Position numbers and translations under genes: made by a program. A stretch of 58,797 nucleotides of DNA from Azoarcus sp. GTDB taxonomy: Bacteria; Pseudomonadota; Gammaproteobacteria; Burkholderiales; Rhodocyclaceae. Below the pieces are notes generated by a model, which saw only the letters and a program-made list of their open reading frames with translations, was not told the origin of the DNA and did not search any database. Shown here one piece after another: positions 20,062-30,058 of the stretch. How positions within the stretch are numbered: position 1 is the stretch's first letter; the number at the start of each line of letters is the position of its first letter. The stretch is taken from contig JAISPJ010000102.1 of NCBI GenBank assembly GCA_031274995.1, positions 1 to 58,797 on the forward strand, read 5' to 3'.

Positions 20062-20808
20062 TCAATGATCCCCGTTTGCTGCCGCCGTCCGGCAAATAGC
20101 CATGAAATCCCGCGCCACCAGCGACGCGCCCCCGATCAATCCCCCGTCGACATCGGGCATGGCGAAAAGTGCCGCCGCGTTGCCCGTCTTGACGCTGCCG
20201 CCATAAAGGATGCGCATCCCGGCCGCCGGTGCATCATGATCCGCAAGCCAGCGCCGGAGCGCGGCGTGCACCTCTTGTGCTTCGTCCGCGCTCGCCGCAC
20301 GCCCGGTGCCAATCGCCCATACCGGCTCGTAGGCAATGACCGTTCGTGACAACTGCTGGAGGCCGATGGATCCCAGCACCGCGCCAAGCTGACGGCCAAT
20401 CACCTCCATCACCCGCCCTGCTTCACGTTCAGCAAGCGATTCACCGACACAGACAATGGGCACGAGCCCCGCCCGCAACACTGACAGCGCCTTGCGTCCA
20501 ACCGTAGCGTCATCCTCGCCGAACAACGTGCGCCGCTCGGAGTGTCCGACGATCACATAACGGCAGCCCATTTCAGCAAGCATCTCCGCGCTCACCTCGC
20601 CGGTATACGCGCCGGACTGAAACTCACTCACTGTCTGTGCGCCCAATGCCACCCCGGACAGAAGCGAGGCCGCCTGGGCAAGATACGGAAACGGCACGCA
20701 TACCGCCATATCCACCCCGGCCAGCGCACCGCACGCTCCAATCAGAGCCTCGTTTGCGGCCAGACAGCCATTGAGCTTCCAGTTACCGACGACCAGCTTT
20801 TGCACCAT
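20062..20808 (-). CDS. tpiA: Triose-phosphate isomerase
   Basis: A glycolytic enzyme of 248 residues that interconverts dihydroxyacetone phosphate and glyceraldehyde 3-phosphate. Active-site elements: VGNWKLNG with the catalytic Lys, VIVGHSERR with the His, and VIAYEPVWAIGTG with the catalytic Glu; the phosphate-binding GGSVK follows. ATG 20808 (MVQKLVVGN) is the family start; the frame extends 34 codons upstream without homology. The tpiA-secG order is typical for the group. Confidence 0.97.
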   Translation of the reverse strand: MVQKLVVGNWKLNGCLAANEALIGACGALAGVDMAVCVPFPYLAQAASLLSGVALGAQTVSEFQSGAYTGEVSAEMLAEMGCRYVIVGHSERRTLFGEDDATVGRKALSVLRAGLVPIVCVGESLAEREAGRVMEVIGRQLGAVLGSIGLQQLSRTVIAYEPVWAIGTGRAASADEAQEVHAALRRWLADHDAPAAGMRILYGGSVKTGNAAALFAMPDVDGGLIGGASLVARDFMAICRTAAANGDH

Positions 20809-20927
20809 GAACGAAAAAGACGCCCATAAAAGCTTGCGATTGTACAGAATGCATGTCATGCGCGCAAAGAGAGATAGAGCGATATCCTGGAAAATGTGTT
20901 CTGGTTTCAAAGCAGCCTCGCTCCCGC

Positions 20928-20955
20928 AAAACCCGTCCCCTAAAACCCGTCCCCT
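20928..20955. repeat. Two tandem copies of a 14-base repeat
   Basis: The unit AAAACCCGTCCCCT occurs twice head to tail (20928-20941 and 20942-20955) between tpiA and parC. On the minus strand it reads AGGGGACGGGTTTT, which resembles the short REP-like motifs scattered near REP-associated transposases; no transposase is present here. Confidence 0.7.
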
Positions 20956-21056
20956 GTTTCACAGTGTTCAGACCGGGGCCATCGTCCCTTTGGAGCGAAT
21001 TTTTTATGGGGTAATATCGCGCCCTCGCACGACACGCCTTCCTGCCGCACCGTTTC

Positions 21057-23360
21057 ATGAACGATAACGCCCTCCCCCCCGGCGACACCGCCTCCCCGCT
21101 TTCCTCCGACGTGCTCCCGCTGGACTGGTACGCCGAGCGCGCCTACCTCTCCTACGCGATGAGCGTGGTGCGCGCGCGCGCGTTGCCGCAGGTCGAAGAC
21201 GGCCTGAAACCCGTCCAGCGCCGCATTCTTTTCGCGATGAACGAAATGCGGCTCTCAGCGGCGGCACGGCACGTCAAATCCGCGCGGGTCGTGGGCGATG
21301 TGATCGGCAAATATCACCCGCACGGCGACTCCAGCGTCTACGAGGCGATGGTGCGGGTGGCGCAGGATTTTTCACTGCGTTATCCGCTGGTCGACGGGCA
21401 GGGCAATTTCGGCTCGCGCGACGGCGATTCGGCAGCGGCGATGCGTTATACCGAGTGCCGCCTGACCCCGATCGCCGAACTCCTGCTCTCCGAGATCGAC
21501 AGGGGGACGGCAGATTTCACCCCCAACTACGATGGCGCTTTCAGGGAGCCGCAATTGCTCCCGGCACGGTTGCCCTTCGTGCTGCTCAACGGCGCTTCCG
21601 GCATCGCTGTGGGCATGGCGACGGAAATCCCGCCGCACAACCTGAACGAGACCGCCGCTGCCGCGATCTTCCTGATTTGCAACAACGAAGCGACGCTCGA
21701 CGACATCCTGAACATCCTGCCCGGCCCGGATTTTCCCGGCGGCGGGCAGTTAATCTCCACGCCGCAGACAATCCGTGAAGTTTACGCCAGCGGGCGCGGC
21801 AGCCTGCGGATGCGGGCACGCTGGCATTTCGAGGAACTGGCGCGCGGGCAGTGGCGCGCCATCGTCGATGAACTGCCGCACGGTGTCTGTGCCGCGCAGG
21901 TGCTGGCCGAAATCGAATCCCTCACCAACCCGCAGCCCCGCGCGGGCAAAAAAGAAGTCAGCGCGGAACAAAAAAACCTCAAGCAACTCGTGCTGGGCGC
22001 ACTCGACGCCGTGCGCGACGAATCGAGCGACAAGGCCCCGGTGCGCATTGTGCTGGAGCCGCGTTCGAGCCGTCAATCGCGCGACGAATTCATGGCCGTG
22101 CTGCTTGCGCATACCAGCCTGGAAACGTCTGTTTCGGTCAATCTCACGATGATCGGGCGCGATGGCAGGCCGCAACAAAAAAACCTGCTGCAAATCCTCG
22201 CCGAGTGGGTCAACTTCCGCTACCTCACCGTGCAGCGCCGCAGCCGCTTCCGGCTCGATGAAGTCGAGCGGCGCATCCACATCCTCGACGGACGCATGAT
22301 CGCTTTCCTGCGCATCGAAGAAATCATCCGCGTCATCCGCGAATCCGACGAACCCAAACCGGCGCTGATTTCCGCTTTTGGGCTGACTGAGGCGCAAGCC
22401 GAGGACATCCTTGAAATCCGCCTGCGCCAACTTGCCCGCCTGGAAGGATTCAGGATCGAGAAGGAACTTGCCGAATTGCGCGAGGAGCGCGACAGCCTGC
22501 AACGGCTGCTCGACAACCGTGCTGCGCAAACCCGTCTGCTGTTGAAGGAAATCGACACCGACGCCAAAAAATTCGGCGACGCCCGCCGAACCCTGATCGA
22601 AGCCGTCGCCCCCGTCGCGCCTGCCGAAATCAGCGTACCGGATGAGCCGGTAACGGTGATCGTGTCGAAAAACGGTTGGGTACGCTCGCGTCAGGGCCAC
22701 GGCATCGACACCGCGGGCATCAATTACAAGGCGGGCGATTTTCCGCTGGCCGTCATCGAGACGCGCAGCGCCTGGCCGCTCATCGTGATCGACACGCATG
22801 GCCGTGCCTATACGATAGGGGTTTATGACCTGCCAAGCGGGCGCGGCGATGGCGTGCCCGTTTCCACCCTGATCGACTTTCAGGACGGCGGCAAACTCGC
22901 CCAGGTGGTGAGCGCCGAACCCGAGTCCACATGGTTCTTTGCCAACAGCGGCGGCTACGGTTTCATTTGTGCGCTGGCCGACGCCACCGGGCGGCAACGC
23001 GCAGGCAAGGCATTCATGACGCTCGAAGGCGCGGAGACGGTGCTTGCCCCCGCGCGGGTCATCGGACAATGGATCGCTGGCGCGTCGAGCGCGGGCCGGA
23101 TATTGGTTTTTCCGCAAGCCGAGATGAAAATTCAGGCCGGTGGCCGTGGCGTGATCGTCATGGCGCTCGACCCGGACGAACGGCTGGCCGCCGTTGCCGT
23201 CCCCGCCGACGATGCCCCGCTTGCCGTCGAAGGCATCGGACGGGGCAACAAACCCGCAACAGTCACGCTGAGTCCCGCACAACGCGAAGGTCTGCGCCAC
23301 CGCCGCGCACGGCGTGGCACACTGTTGGCACCAAAAATCAAACCGGAACGCATGTTCTGA
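21057..23360 (+). CDS. parC: DNA topoisomerase IV subunit A
   Basis: A type IIA topoisomerase breakage-reunion subunit of 767 residues that decatenates chromosomes with ParE. After a short N-terminal extension it has [26 protein letters not shown], summarised here by PVQRRIL, then [19 protein letters not shown], and the catalytic tyrosine in [10 protein letters not shown] (about Tyr131). [22 protein letters not shown] precedes it. The C-terminal part (from about 520) has degenerate beta-pinwheel blades; it is shorter than in GyrA and lacks a clear GyrA box, which favours ParC. parE is not in the window. A 248-base divergent region separates it from tpiA. Confidence 0.94.
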   Translation: MNDNALPPGDTASPLSSDVLPLDWYAERAYLSYAMSVVRARALPQVEDGLKPVQRRILFAMNEMRLSAAARHVKSARVVGDVIGKYHPHGDSSVYEAMVRVAQDFSLRYPLVDGQGNFGSRDGDSAAAMRYTECRLTPIAELLLSEIDRGTADFTPNYDGAFREPQLLPARLPFVLLNGASGIAVGMATEIPPHNLNETAAAAIFLICNNEATLDDILNILPGPDFPGGGQLISTPQTIREVYASGRGSLRMRARWHFEELARGQWRAIVDELPHGVCAAQVLAEIESLTNPQPRAGKKEVSAEQKNLKQLVLGALDAVRDESSDKAPVRIVLEPRSSRQSRDEFMAVLLAHTSLETSVSVNLTMIGRDGRPQQKNLLQILAEWVNFRYLTVQRRSRFRLDEVERRIHILDGRMIAFLRIEEIIRVIRESDEPKPALISAFGLTEAQAEDILEIRLRQLARLEGFRIEKELAELREERDSLQRLLDNRAAQTRLLLKEIDTDAKKFGDARRTLIEAVAPVAPAEISVPDEPVTVIVSKNGWVRSRQGHGIDTAGINYKAGDFPLAVIETRSAWPLIVIDTHGRAYTIGVYDLPSGRGDGVPVSTLIDFQDGGKLAQVVSAEPESTWFFANSGGYGFICALADATGRQRAGKAFMTLEGAETVLAPARVIGQWIAGASSAGRILVFPQAEMKIQAGGRGVIVMALDPDERLAAVAVPADDAPLAVEGIGRGNKPATVTLSPAQREGLRHRRARRGTLLAPKIKPERMF

Positions 23361-23539
23361 ACACCCTTTCACAGGGATCGGGCAAAATACGCAGATGGGC
23401 GGCGAGCCTCCACGAGGCCGGACGCCCTATCACTGGCGCTTGCCGTTCAGCGCCGTCCTTGTCGGTGACGCCTGATCCCTGCGAAAGTGGCAATCAGGCT
23501 GCTACACTAGTAATTTACGTCAACTTCTTTCTTTTTCCC
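23361..23539. other. Structured parC-tex spacer with three hairpins
   Basis: The 179 bases hold three inverted repeats in a row: GCCTC/GAGGC (23406-23418), GGCGCT/AGCGCC (23435-23454) and GCCTGAT/ATCAGGC (23470-23499). None is followed by a T run, so they are not standard terminators. They could be a leader of tex or a small RNA; neither is shown. Confidence 0.4.
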
Positions 23540-25885
23540 ATGCTTGCCCCGATTGAAAACCGTATCGCCGATGAACTCGGCGTCTCCACGCATCAGGTTG
23601 CCGCTGCCGCGCGCTTGTTCGACGATGGCGCGACGGTTCCCTTCGTCGCACGTTACCGCAAGGAAGCCACGGGCGGGCTGGATGACACGCAGTTACGCAC
23701 GCTCGCCGAACGGCTGGCCTACCTGCGAGAACTGGAGGAGCGCCGCACCGTGGTGCTGGCATCCATCCAGGAACAGGACAAGCTGACGGCAGAATTGCGC
23801 GAACTGATCGAATCCGCAGAAATCAAACAGCGGCTGGAAGACCTCTATTTGCCTTACAGGCCGAAGCGCCGCACGAAGGCACAGATTGCCCGTGAGGCGG
23901 GGCTCGCGCCGCTGGCCGGGGCGCTGCTCGCCGACCCGGGATTGGCGCCGGAAAGCACCGCGCTGGAATACCTGAACCCTGACGCGGGTTTCGGGAATGC
24001 AAAGGCGGCGCTCGATGGGGCACGCCAGATTCTGATGGAAGGGTTCTCGGAAGATGCCGCCTTGCTGGGCGAACTGCGCCAGATTCTCCATGATGAAGGG
24101 GAAATCCGCTCCGCAGTGATGGAAGGCAAAGAAAACGAAGGGGCGAAATTCCGCGACTGGTTCGACTTCCGCGAGGCGTTTGCCGCAATACCTTCGCACC
24201 GGGCGCTGGCCTTGTTGCGCGGGCGTAATGAAGGAGTGTTGAAGCTCACGCTCGACCTGCCCCGCCCCAATGGCGGCAACGCCGACGTTCCTCATCCCTG
24301 CGCGCAACGCATCGCGGCCCGTTTCGGTATCCGGGACGAAGGCCGGCCCGCCGACAGATGGCTTATTGAAACCGCGCGCTGGGCATGGACAGTAAAAATA
24401 TCGCTTTCGCTGGAATTCGATCTGATGGCCACGCTGCGCGAACGCGCCGAAGAAGAGGCCATCCGGGTCTTCGCCCACAACCTGAAGGACTTGCTGCTCG
24501 CTGCCCCGGCGGGCGCACACCGCGTGATGGGACTCGATCCGGGCATCCGCACGGGGGTAAAAGTAGCGGTAGTGGATGCCACAGGAAAGCTGTTGGAGAC
24601 GGAGACGGTTTACCCGTTCGAACCCCGGCGCGACCGCGCGGGGGCGCTCGCCACGCTTTCGGCGCTGGCGCAAAAACATGCGGTGGAACTGATAGCCATC
24701 GGAAACGGCACGGCTTCGCGCGCAACGGACACACTGGTGGCGGAATTGTGCGCCCACCAGCCAGCATTGCGGCTCACGCGGGTGGTGATCCCGGAAGCGG
24801 GAGCATCGGTGTATTCGGCTTCCGAACTGGCCGCGCGGGAATTCCCCGAACTGGATGTCTCCCTGCGCGGGGCGGTATCGATTGCGCGGCGGCTGCAAGA
24901 CCCGCTGGCAGAACTGGTAAAGATCGAGCCAAAATCAATCGGCGTGGGCCAGTATCAGCACGATGTCAATCAGGGGCAGTTGGCAAAGAGCCTGGATGCG
25001 GTCATCGAAGACTGCGTGAACGCAGTCGGGGTAGATGTCAACACGGCTTCCGCGCCGCTGCTGGCACGGATTTCAGGACTCAATACGTTGCTGGCAGGCA
25101 ACATCGTCGCGCACCGCGACAATAACGGCCCGTTCAAGGATCGTCGCGCGTTGCTGGAAGTAACCCGCCTCGGCCCGAAAGCTTTCGAACAGGCGGCAGG
25201 TTTCTTGCGCATCCCGAACGGGGATAACCCGCTGGACGCCTCGGCCGTGCACCCGGAAGCCTACCCGGTGGTAGAGCGCATCATCACGAAAACGGGCAAG
25301 AACGTGCACGCATTGATGGGAGATACGGCTTTCGTCAGAATGATCGACGCCACCGAATTCACAGACGGGTGTTTCGGCCTGCCAACCGTCAAGGACATCC
25401 TCGCGGAACTGGAAAAACCCGGCCGCGACCCGCGCCCGGAATTTCGTACCGCAATTTTTCAAGAAGGCATCTACTCGCCTGCCGACCTTACTGTCGGCAT
25501 GATGCTCGAAGGGGTCGTCACCAACGTCACGAACTTCGGGGCGTTCGTGAATATCGGTGTGCACCAGGACGGGCTGGTGCACATTTCGGCGCTGGCCGAC
25601 CGTTTCGTGAAAGACCCGCACAGCGTGGTGAAAGCCGGACAGATCGTGAAGGTGAAGGTGCTCGAAGTCGACCTGCCGCGCAAACGCATCGCGCTCACGA
25701 TGCGTCTGGCCGACGAAACTCGCCGCGCAAAAAAAGAGCGCCGTGACAATACCCCTTCGCGTACCAGTTCACGCGCCCCCCGGCAGCCGACAACCTCACG
25801 GCCCCCCCCACGCACCGCCAGTACCCGGCCAGCGGGTACCGAAAGTGCGCTGGCACTGGCCTTTGCCCGTGCCCTGAACAAATAG
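23540..25885 (+). CDS. tex: RNA-binding transcription accessory protein Tex
   Basis: A protein of 781 residues from ATG 23540 ([10 protein letters not shown]). Domain order follows Tex: N-terminal helix-turn-helix-like part with [15 protein letters not shown], the YqgF-like domain with [17 protein letters not shown] at about 330, a helix-hairpin-helix region with [19 protein letters not shown] and ENNGPFKxR-like [12 protein letters not shown], and an S1 RNA-binding domain at about 650-725 ([20 protein letters not shown]). The last 50 residues are a basic Arg/Ser/Pro/Thr tail. The frame is open far upstream into parC, but the homology starts at this ATG. Tex helps clear stalled RNA polymerase. 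Confidence 0.95.
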   Translation: MLAPIENRIADELGVSTHQVAAAARLFDDGATVPFVARYRKEATGGLDDTQLRTLAERLAYLRELEERRTVVLASIQEQDKLTAELRELIESAEIKQRLEDLYLPYRPKRRTKAQIAREAGLAPLAGALLADPGLAPESTALEYLNPDAGFGNAKAALDGARQILMEGFSEDAALLGELRQILHDEGEIRSAVMEGKENEGAKFRDWFDFREAFAAIPSHRALALLRGRNEGVLKLTLDLPRPNGGNADVPHPCAQRIAARFGIRDEGRPADRWLIETARWAWTVKISLSLEFDLMATLRERAEEEAIRVFAHNLKDLLLAAPAGAHRVMGLDPGIRTGVKVAVVDATGKLLETETVYPFEPRRDRAGALATLSALAQKHAVELIAIGNGTASRATDTLVAELCAHQPALRLTRVVIPEAGASVYSASELAAREFPELDVSLRGAVSIARRLQDPLAELVKIEPKSIGVGQYQHDVNQGQLAKSLDAVIEDCVNAVGVDVNTASAPLLARISGLNTLLAGNIVAHRDNNGPFKDRRALLEVTRLGPKAFEQAAGFLRIPNGDNPLDASAVHPEAYPVVERIITKTGKNVHALMGDTAFVRMIDATEFTDGCFGLPTVKDILAELEKPGRDPRPEFRTAIFQEGIYSPADLTVGMMLEGVVTNVTNFGAFVNIGVHQDGLVHISALADRFVKDPHSVVKAGQIVKVKVLEVDLPRKRIALTMRLADETRRAKKERRDNTPSRTSSRAPRQPTTSRPPPRTASTRPAGTESALALAFARALNK

Positions 25886-25913
25886 AACAGCGAAAGCAGC
25901 GGAACTCCTCAAC

Positions 25914-26768
25914 ATGAACTCCTCCAGCTCCATCCAGCGTTTTTTGCTGGAAGCCCTCGGCATTCGCGGAGCCGTCGTCAAACTCACCGATGTATGGCAA
26001 GCCCTGCAACACGGACGCGATTATCCCCCGGCTCTTGCCGGGTTATTGGGCGAAATGGCGGCAGTCTGCACAGTGATCGCCGGAAATCTCAAACAACCCG
26101 GACGGCTCACGTTCCAGGCACGGAGCAGCGGGCCGGTCAGACACCTGGTAATCGATTGCTCCGAGTCTCTCAACCTGCACGGTTTCGCCAAGGCTGAAAA
26201 CTTCAACCCCGAAGACAAATTGCCGTCGCTCTTTGGAGACGGGCAGTTGCAACTGGGCCTGGAAGCGCAAGGGCTGGAACAACCTTATCAAAGCATCGTC
26301 CCGCTCGAAGGCAACAGCATTGCCGAGGTGTTCATGCACTACCTCGAACAATCCGAACAGCAACCCGTCGGACTATGGCTGGCCTGCGGCAAGGACGCCA
26401 GCGCGGCGCTTTTCGTACAAAAGCTCCCTGGAGCGGACGCGAAAGATCCCGATGGCTGGACGCGCGTCCTGGCGCTGGCGGAAACCATGCGTGACGAAGA
26501 ACTGCTCGGGCTGGACACTGCCACCCTGCTTCGCCGCCTCTTCGCCGAAGAGGATGTGCGCCTCTACCCCAGCCGGGCCGTGACGCACGATTGGCCGCGC
26601 GATCAGGAAAGAATTATTGACCTGCTGCTTTCACTGGGCGAGGAGGAAGTCCGTGCGATGATCGCCAATGGCGGCGAACTCATCATCCGCGAAGAACTAT
26701 CGAACCATACCTACCGGTTCGACGCAGACGACATCGATACTGTTTTCCGGCCGCGAACGTTGCATTAG
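25914..26768 (+). CDS. hslO: Hsp33-family chaperone lacking the zinc/redox cysteines
   Basis: A protein of 284 residues that aligns by eye with Hsp33 over its full length: N-terminal [74 protein letters not shown], and the C-terminal [13 protein letters not shown] and [12 protein letters not shown]. In canonical Hsp33 four cysteines (CxC and CxxC) bind zinc and form the oxidative switch. Here the CxC site reads [11 protein letters not shown] (about 221-231) and the CxxC site reads [11 protein letters not shown] (about 256-266): all four are absent. The three cysteines left (in AVCTV, IDCSE, LACGK) lie elsewhere. Redox activation as known cannot operate, though chaperone activity might remain. 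Flanked by tex and rapZ. Confidence 0.88.
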   Translation: MNSSSSIQRFLLEALGIRGAVVKLTDVWQALQHGRDYPPALAGLLGEMAAVCTVIAGNLKQPGRLTFQARSSGPVRHLVIDCSESLNLHGFAKAENFNPEDKLPSLFGDGQLQLGLEAQGLEQPYQSIVPLEGNSIAEVFMHYLEQSEQQPVGLWLACGKDASAALFVQKLPGADAKDPDGWTRVLALAETMRDEELLGLDTATLLRRLFAEEDVRLYPSRAVTHDWPRDQERIIDLLLSLGEEEVRAMIANGGELIIREELSNHTYRFDADDIDTVFRPRTLH

Positions 26769-26841
26769 AGAGAAAATGGCGGGCAGAAAGCGGCAATGGG
26801 GATGTAACATTGCTGCCAACAGCATTTTGGTGCCCGCCGCC

Positions 26842-27711
26842 ATGCAACTCATCCTCATCAGTGGTCTTTCCGGTTCAGGCAAGAGCGTCGCGTTCAAGGC
26901 ACTGGAAGATTCCGGGTATTACGCCGTCGATAACCTGCCGGCCATGTTGTTGCCGCAATTGACGGGCGTGTTGCGCAATACTGGTCACGCGCGTTGCGCG
27001 GTGGCGGTCGATGTGCGCTCCGGGGAGAGCATCGCGGTGCTGCCCGGACAGATGAAATTCCTGCGAGAGTTCGTCGAAGATTTACGCTTCATTTTTCTCG
27101 ATGCGCGCGATGACACGTTGATTGCCCGCTTTTCCGAAACCCGCCGCCGCCACCCGCTGGCCAAAGAGGGTGTCTCGCTCGAAGAGGCAATCCGCCGCGA
27201 GCGGGACATGCTTGAGGACATTTCCGTCCTTGGGCATCGCATCGATACCAGTGACATGCATCCCAACAACCTGCGCACCTGGATAAAAGATTTCATCGAG
27301 GCCAGGGCGGACGATGGCCTGACCCTGATGTTCCAGTCCTTCGGCTTCAAGTACGGCATCCCGCTCGACGCCGACATGGTGTTCGATGTGCGCTGCCTGC
27401 CAAACCCTCACTACGATCCGCGCCTGCGCCCGCTCACCGGGTTCGACCCGGAAGTGATCGCTTTCTTCGAGACACAGCCCGAAGTCGCCCGCATGGTGGA
27501 GGATATCCGCGCGTTCGTCACCGCCTGGCTACCGAATTTCATCCGCGACAATCGCAATTACCTGACCGTCGCCATCGGATGCACAGGCGGGCAACATCGC
27601 TCCGTCTACTTTGCCGAGCGTCTGGGCGAAGCGTTCCGCGACAAAGTTCATGTCCTCCTTCGCCATCGCGCGGTGACGCAGCGGGAAGAGAACCGTCCGG
27701 CGCAAGGCTGA
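26842..27711 (+). CDS. rapZ: RNase adapter protein RapZ (P-loop nucleotide-binding)
   Basis: A protein of 289 residues from ATG 26842 (MQLILISG). The Walker A GLSGSGKSVAF stands at residues 8-18, followed by ALEDSGYYAVDNLP, and the C-terminal domain has MVFDVRCLPNPHY, LTGFDPEV and IGCTGGQHRSVYFAE, all typical. In E. coli RapZ binds GlmZ RNA and directs RNase E, tuning glucosamine-6-phosphate synthase; in Betaproteobacteria the role is less studied. The frame is open upstream into hslO, but the domain starts here. Its stop overlaps the next start by one base. Confidence 0.95.
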   Translation: MQLILISGLSGSGKSVAFKALEDSGYYAVDNLPAMLLPQLTGVLRNTGHARCAVAVDVRSGESIAVLPGQMKFLREFVEDLRFIFLDARDDTLIARFSETRRRHPLAKEGVSLEEAIRRERDMLEDISVLGHRIDTSDMHPNNLRTWIKDFIEARADDGLTLMFQSFGFKYGIPLDADMVFDVRCLPNPHYDPRLRPLTGFDPEVIAFFETQPEVARMVEDIRAFVTAWLPNFIRDNRNYLTVAIGCTGGQHRSVYFAERLGEAFRDKVHVLLRHRAVTQREENRPAQG

Positions 27712-28115
27712 TGCCAGATTCAATTCCGAAAAGATCATGGCGTGCGTGGCGCGGGCTGTTGCGGCCCGGTGATTGGGGAGTCGTATTGGCCGGGTTTGCG
27801 TTATGCGTCGGCGCCGGATTCTGGTTCTGGCGCGGCGACGCGCCGGACGGCGTCATCGTGCGCGCCTCCGGCAGGATTTTCGAGAAAGCCGATCTGTCTC
27901 ATCCTCGCCGCATCGAAGTGCCTGGCCCGTTGGGCATAACCGTGGTCGAAATCGAACCGGGCCGCGTCCGCGTCGCTTCCGACCCCGGCCCACGGCAATA
28001 TTGCGTGCGCCAGGGTTGGCTGGCCCACGCGGGCGCGGTGGCAATCTGTGCGCCCAACGAAGTCAGTTTGACGCTGACCGGACGGGGGGCGAAGTATGAC
28101 TCGCTCAGTTATTAA
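27711..28115 (+). CDS. NusG domain II-containing exported protein
   Basis: A protein of 134 residues whose ATG at 27711 shares one base with the rapZ stop. It has a basic N-terminus, one membrane anchor at about 20-42 (GDWGVVLAGFALCVGAGFWFW) and an exported domain resembling NusG domain II: EKADLSHPRRIEVPGPLGITVVEIEPGRVRV in summary, then CVRQGWLAHAGAVAICAPNEVSL. The paired cysteines in YCVRQGW and ICAPN are characteristic. Members sit beside Gx transporters and ApbE in gene sets for flavinylated extracytosolic redox proteins. Overlaps the Gx gene by 20 bases, so the two are translationally coupled. Confidence 0.85.
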   Translation: MPDSIPKRSWRAWRGLLRPGDWGVVLAGFALCVGAGFWFWRGDAPDGVIVRASGRIFEKADLSHPRRIEVPGPLGITVVEIEPGRVRVASDPGPRQYCVRQGWLAHAGAVAICAPNEVSLTLTGRGAKYDSLSY

Positions 28116-28635
28116 CCTGACGCCAACCCCCGAGGATGACCGTATAGCGCGTCATGCGGCAGCGGCCATCGCGCTCGCCGTGGCCGAGGCAGCAATTCCT
28201 CTGCCGCTGCCGGGAGTGAAGCCGGGGCTTGCCAATATCATCACTCTGGTGGTGCTGGTGCGCTGGGGCTGGCGCGAGGCGGCATGGGTATCGCTCCTAA
28301 GGGTGTTTGCCGCCAGCCTGCTCCTGGGGCAATTCCTCGCGCCGGGGTTTTTCCTGAGCCTCGCCGGGGCGTTGGCGAGCCTGCTGGCACTGGCCGGAGC
28401 GGCGGGCCTGCCGAAGAAATGGTTCGGCCCGGTCAGTCACAGTATTTTTGCTGCTTTTGCCCATATCGGCGCACAGCTTATTCTGGCACGCGCGTGGCTG
28501 ATTCCCCACGACGGCGTGTTTTACCTCGCACCCCTGTTCGGCGCGGCTGCCGTTGTGTTCGGGCTGCTCAATGGCCTGATTGCCACAGCCTTGTTGCGCG
28601 ATCTTCCAGGACAACAGGAAGCGCCCCGACCGTAA
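28096..28635 (+). CDS. Gx transporter family membrane protein (heptaprenyl diphosphate synthase component I-like)
   Basis: A protein of 179 residues with about five membrane segments. The motif PLPGVKPGLANIITLVVLVRWG near residues 35-56 is the hallmark of PF07456, annotated from one member as heptaprenyl diphosphate synthase component I but thought to be an ECF-S-like transporter. The Gly-rich helix VFAASLLLGQFLAPGFFLSLAGALASL follows. Gx proteins with NusG-II and ApbE are part of flavin or isoprenoid supply for extracytosolic electron transfer in other bacteria; the substrate here is not known. Confidence 0.85.
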   Translation: MTRSVINLTPTPEDDRIARHAAAAIALAVAEAAIPLPLPGVKPGLANIITLVVLVRWGWREAAWVSLLRVFAASLLLGQFLAPGFFLSLAGALASLLALAGAAGLPKKWFGPVSHSIFAAFAHIGAQLILARAWLIPHDGVFYLAPLFGAAAVVFGLLNGLIATALLRDLPGQQEAPRP

Positions 28636-28654
28636 CAAGGTTGTAGAATGCTTG

Positions 28655-28674
28655 TCTGCTTGCCTGCAAGCAGA
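28655..28674. repeat. Perfect inverted repeat upstream of gshA
   Basis: TCTGCTTG and CAAGCAGA flank a four-base loop in the 76-base gap between the Gx gene and gshA. No T run follows. It may separate gshA expression from the upstream genes or be a regulator site; no function can be assigned. Confidence 0.45.
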
Positions 28675-28711
28675 TTGAAGCTTGTCGGGCGCAGCCCGAA
28701 GGAATGATTTT

Positions 28712-30046
28712 ATGGCTCCCTATGTGTCTCCTGCGGTTTCCGGCCCCTTGCTCGAACTCGAGCGCCAGTTCCTCGATCACAGTACCGTGATCGAACGATG
28801 GTTCCGCGAGCAATGGCGTGAGCATACACCGCCGTTCTACGGTTCTGTCGATCTGCGTAATGCCGGGTTCAAACTGGCGCCGGTTGACATGAACCTGTTT
28901 CCCGGCGGGTTCAATAACCTCAGTCCCGTATTTCTGCCTTTGTGTGTGCAGGCCGCGCAGGCCGCGGTGGAGCGGCTGTGTACCAGCGCTCGCCGCCTGC
29001 TGCTGATTCCCGAAAGCCACACCCGCAATCAGTTCTATTTGCAGAACGTGGCACGGCTGGCGGGCATCCTGCGCCTGACCGGGATGGAAGTCAGGCTGGG
29101 CAGCCTGTTGCCGGAAATCATCGCGCCGACTCCTCTGATGCTCCCGAATGGCAGCAGCCTGATACTGGAACCGGTCAAACGAAAGGGAAACCGCCTCGGT
29201 CTGGATGGATTCGATCCCTGCGCCATTCTGCTCAATAACGACCTTTCCGGTGGCGTACCCGCCATTTTGCAGGGGCTGGACGGGCAACGGCTGATTCCGC
29301 CTCTGCACGCGGGCTGGCATGTGCGGCGCAAATCGCGCCACGCGGCGGCGTATGAACGGGTCGTCCGCTTGTTTTCGGAGGAAATCGGTATCGATCCCTG
29401 GCGCATCAGCCCGGCATTCCGTGTGTGCAACGGCATCAATTTTCACGAACGCGCGGGCGAGGAATGTCTGGCCAACCAGGTTGACGCGCTGCTTGCCGAC
29501 ATTCGCCGCAAATACCGCGAGCTGGGCATCAAAGACGAACCATTTGTCGCGGTCAAGGCCGATGCGGGTACTTACGGCATGGGTGTGATGATGGTGAAGG
29601 ACGCTTCCGAAATCGTGGGGCTCAATCGCCGCCAGCGCAACAAGATGGCAGTGATAAAGGAAGGGCTGATCGTCGGGGAAGTCATCATCCAGGAAGGCGT
29701 GCGCACGTTTGAGACCATTGACGGCGCGGCTGCCGAACCGGTCGTCTACATGATAGATCACTGCGTCGTCGGTGGTTTTTACCGTGTGCACACGGCACGC
29801 GGCAGCGATGAAAACCTTAATGCGGCGGGCATGGAATTTCGGCCACTGGCTTTCGACACCCCCGGCAGCATTCCCGATTGTTACCTGGAACCGGATGCCA
29901 TGCCAAACAGGTTATACACCTATGGAGTGGTTGCGCGCCTGACCTTGGTCGCCGCCTCGGTCGAAATCGAAGAAATGGCATCCACACCCGATGGCGCTGA
30001 CGCGAACGGCAGGCACGACTGCCACAGCACCACCGAAGCCGCATGA
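28712..30046 (+). CDS. gshA: Glutamate-cysteine ligase, proteobacterial GshA type
   Basis: A protein of 444 residues from ATG 28712 with AAGGAATG upstream. It belongs to the PF08886 type (known from Nitrosomonas and Acidithiobacillus), not the E. coli type: DLRNAGFKLAPVDMNLFPGGFNNL, RLLLIPESHTRNQFYLQNV, GWHVRRKSRHAAAYERV, and VKADAGTYGMGVMMVKD, quoted here only in part. It makes gamma-glutamylcysteine, the first step of glutathione synthesis. gshB follows after 12 bases, so both steps are co-expressed. The C-terminal 20 residues (Asp/Ala/His-rich) are not conserved in kind. Confidence 0.93.
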   Translation: MAPYVSPAVSGPLLELERQFLDHSTVIERWFREQWREHTPPFYGSVDLRNAGFKLAPVDMNLFPGGFNNLSPVFLPLCVQAAQAAVERLCTSARRLLLIPESHTRNQFYLQNVARLAGILRLTGMEVRLGSLLPEIIAPTPLMLPNGSSLILEPVKRKGNRLGLDGFDPCAILLNNDLSGGVPAILQGLDGQRLIPPLHAGWHVRRKSRHAAAYERVVRLFSEEIGIDPWRISPAFRVCNGINFHERAGEECLANQVDALLADIRRKYRELGIKDEPFVAVKADAGTYGMGVMMVKDASEIVGLNRRQRNKMAVIKEGLIVGEVIIQEGVRTFETIDGAAAEPVVYMIDHCVVGGFYRVHTARGSDENLNAAGMEFRPLAFDTPGSIPDCYLEPDAMPNRLYTYGVVARLTLVAASVEIEEMASTPDGADANGRHDCHSTTEAA

Positions 30047-30058
30047 CAGGCGCCGATC

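Noticed and set aside
21750-23372. A 540-codon minus-strand open frame opposite parC
   Set aside because: It mirrors the parC codons, has no recognisable domain, and its opposite frame is a well-conserved gene. GC-rich genes often leave long open frames on the other strand.
22931-23539. A 203-codon upstream extension of the Tex frame into parC
   Set aside because: The Tex family starts at the ATG at 23540; the upstream part overlaps parC in another frame and has no Tex homology.
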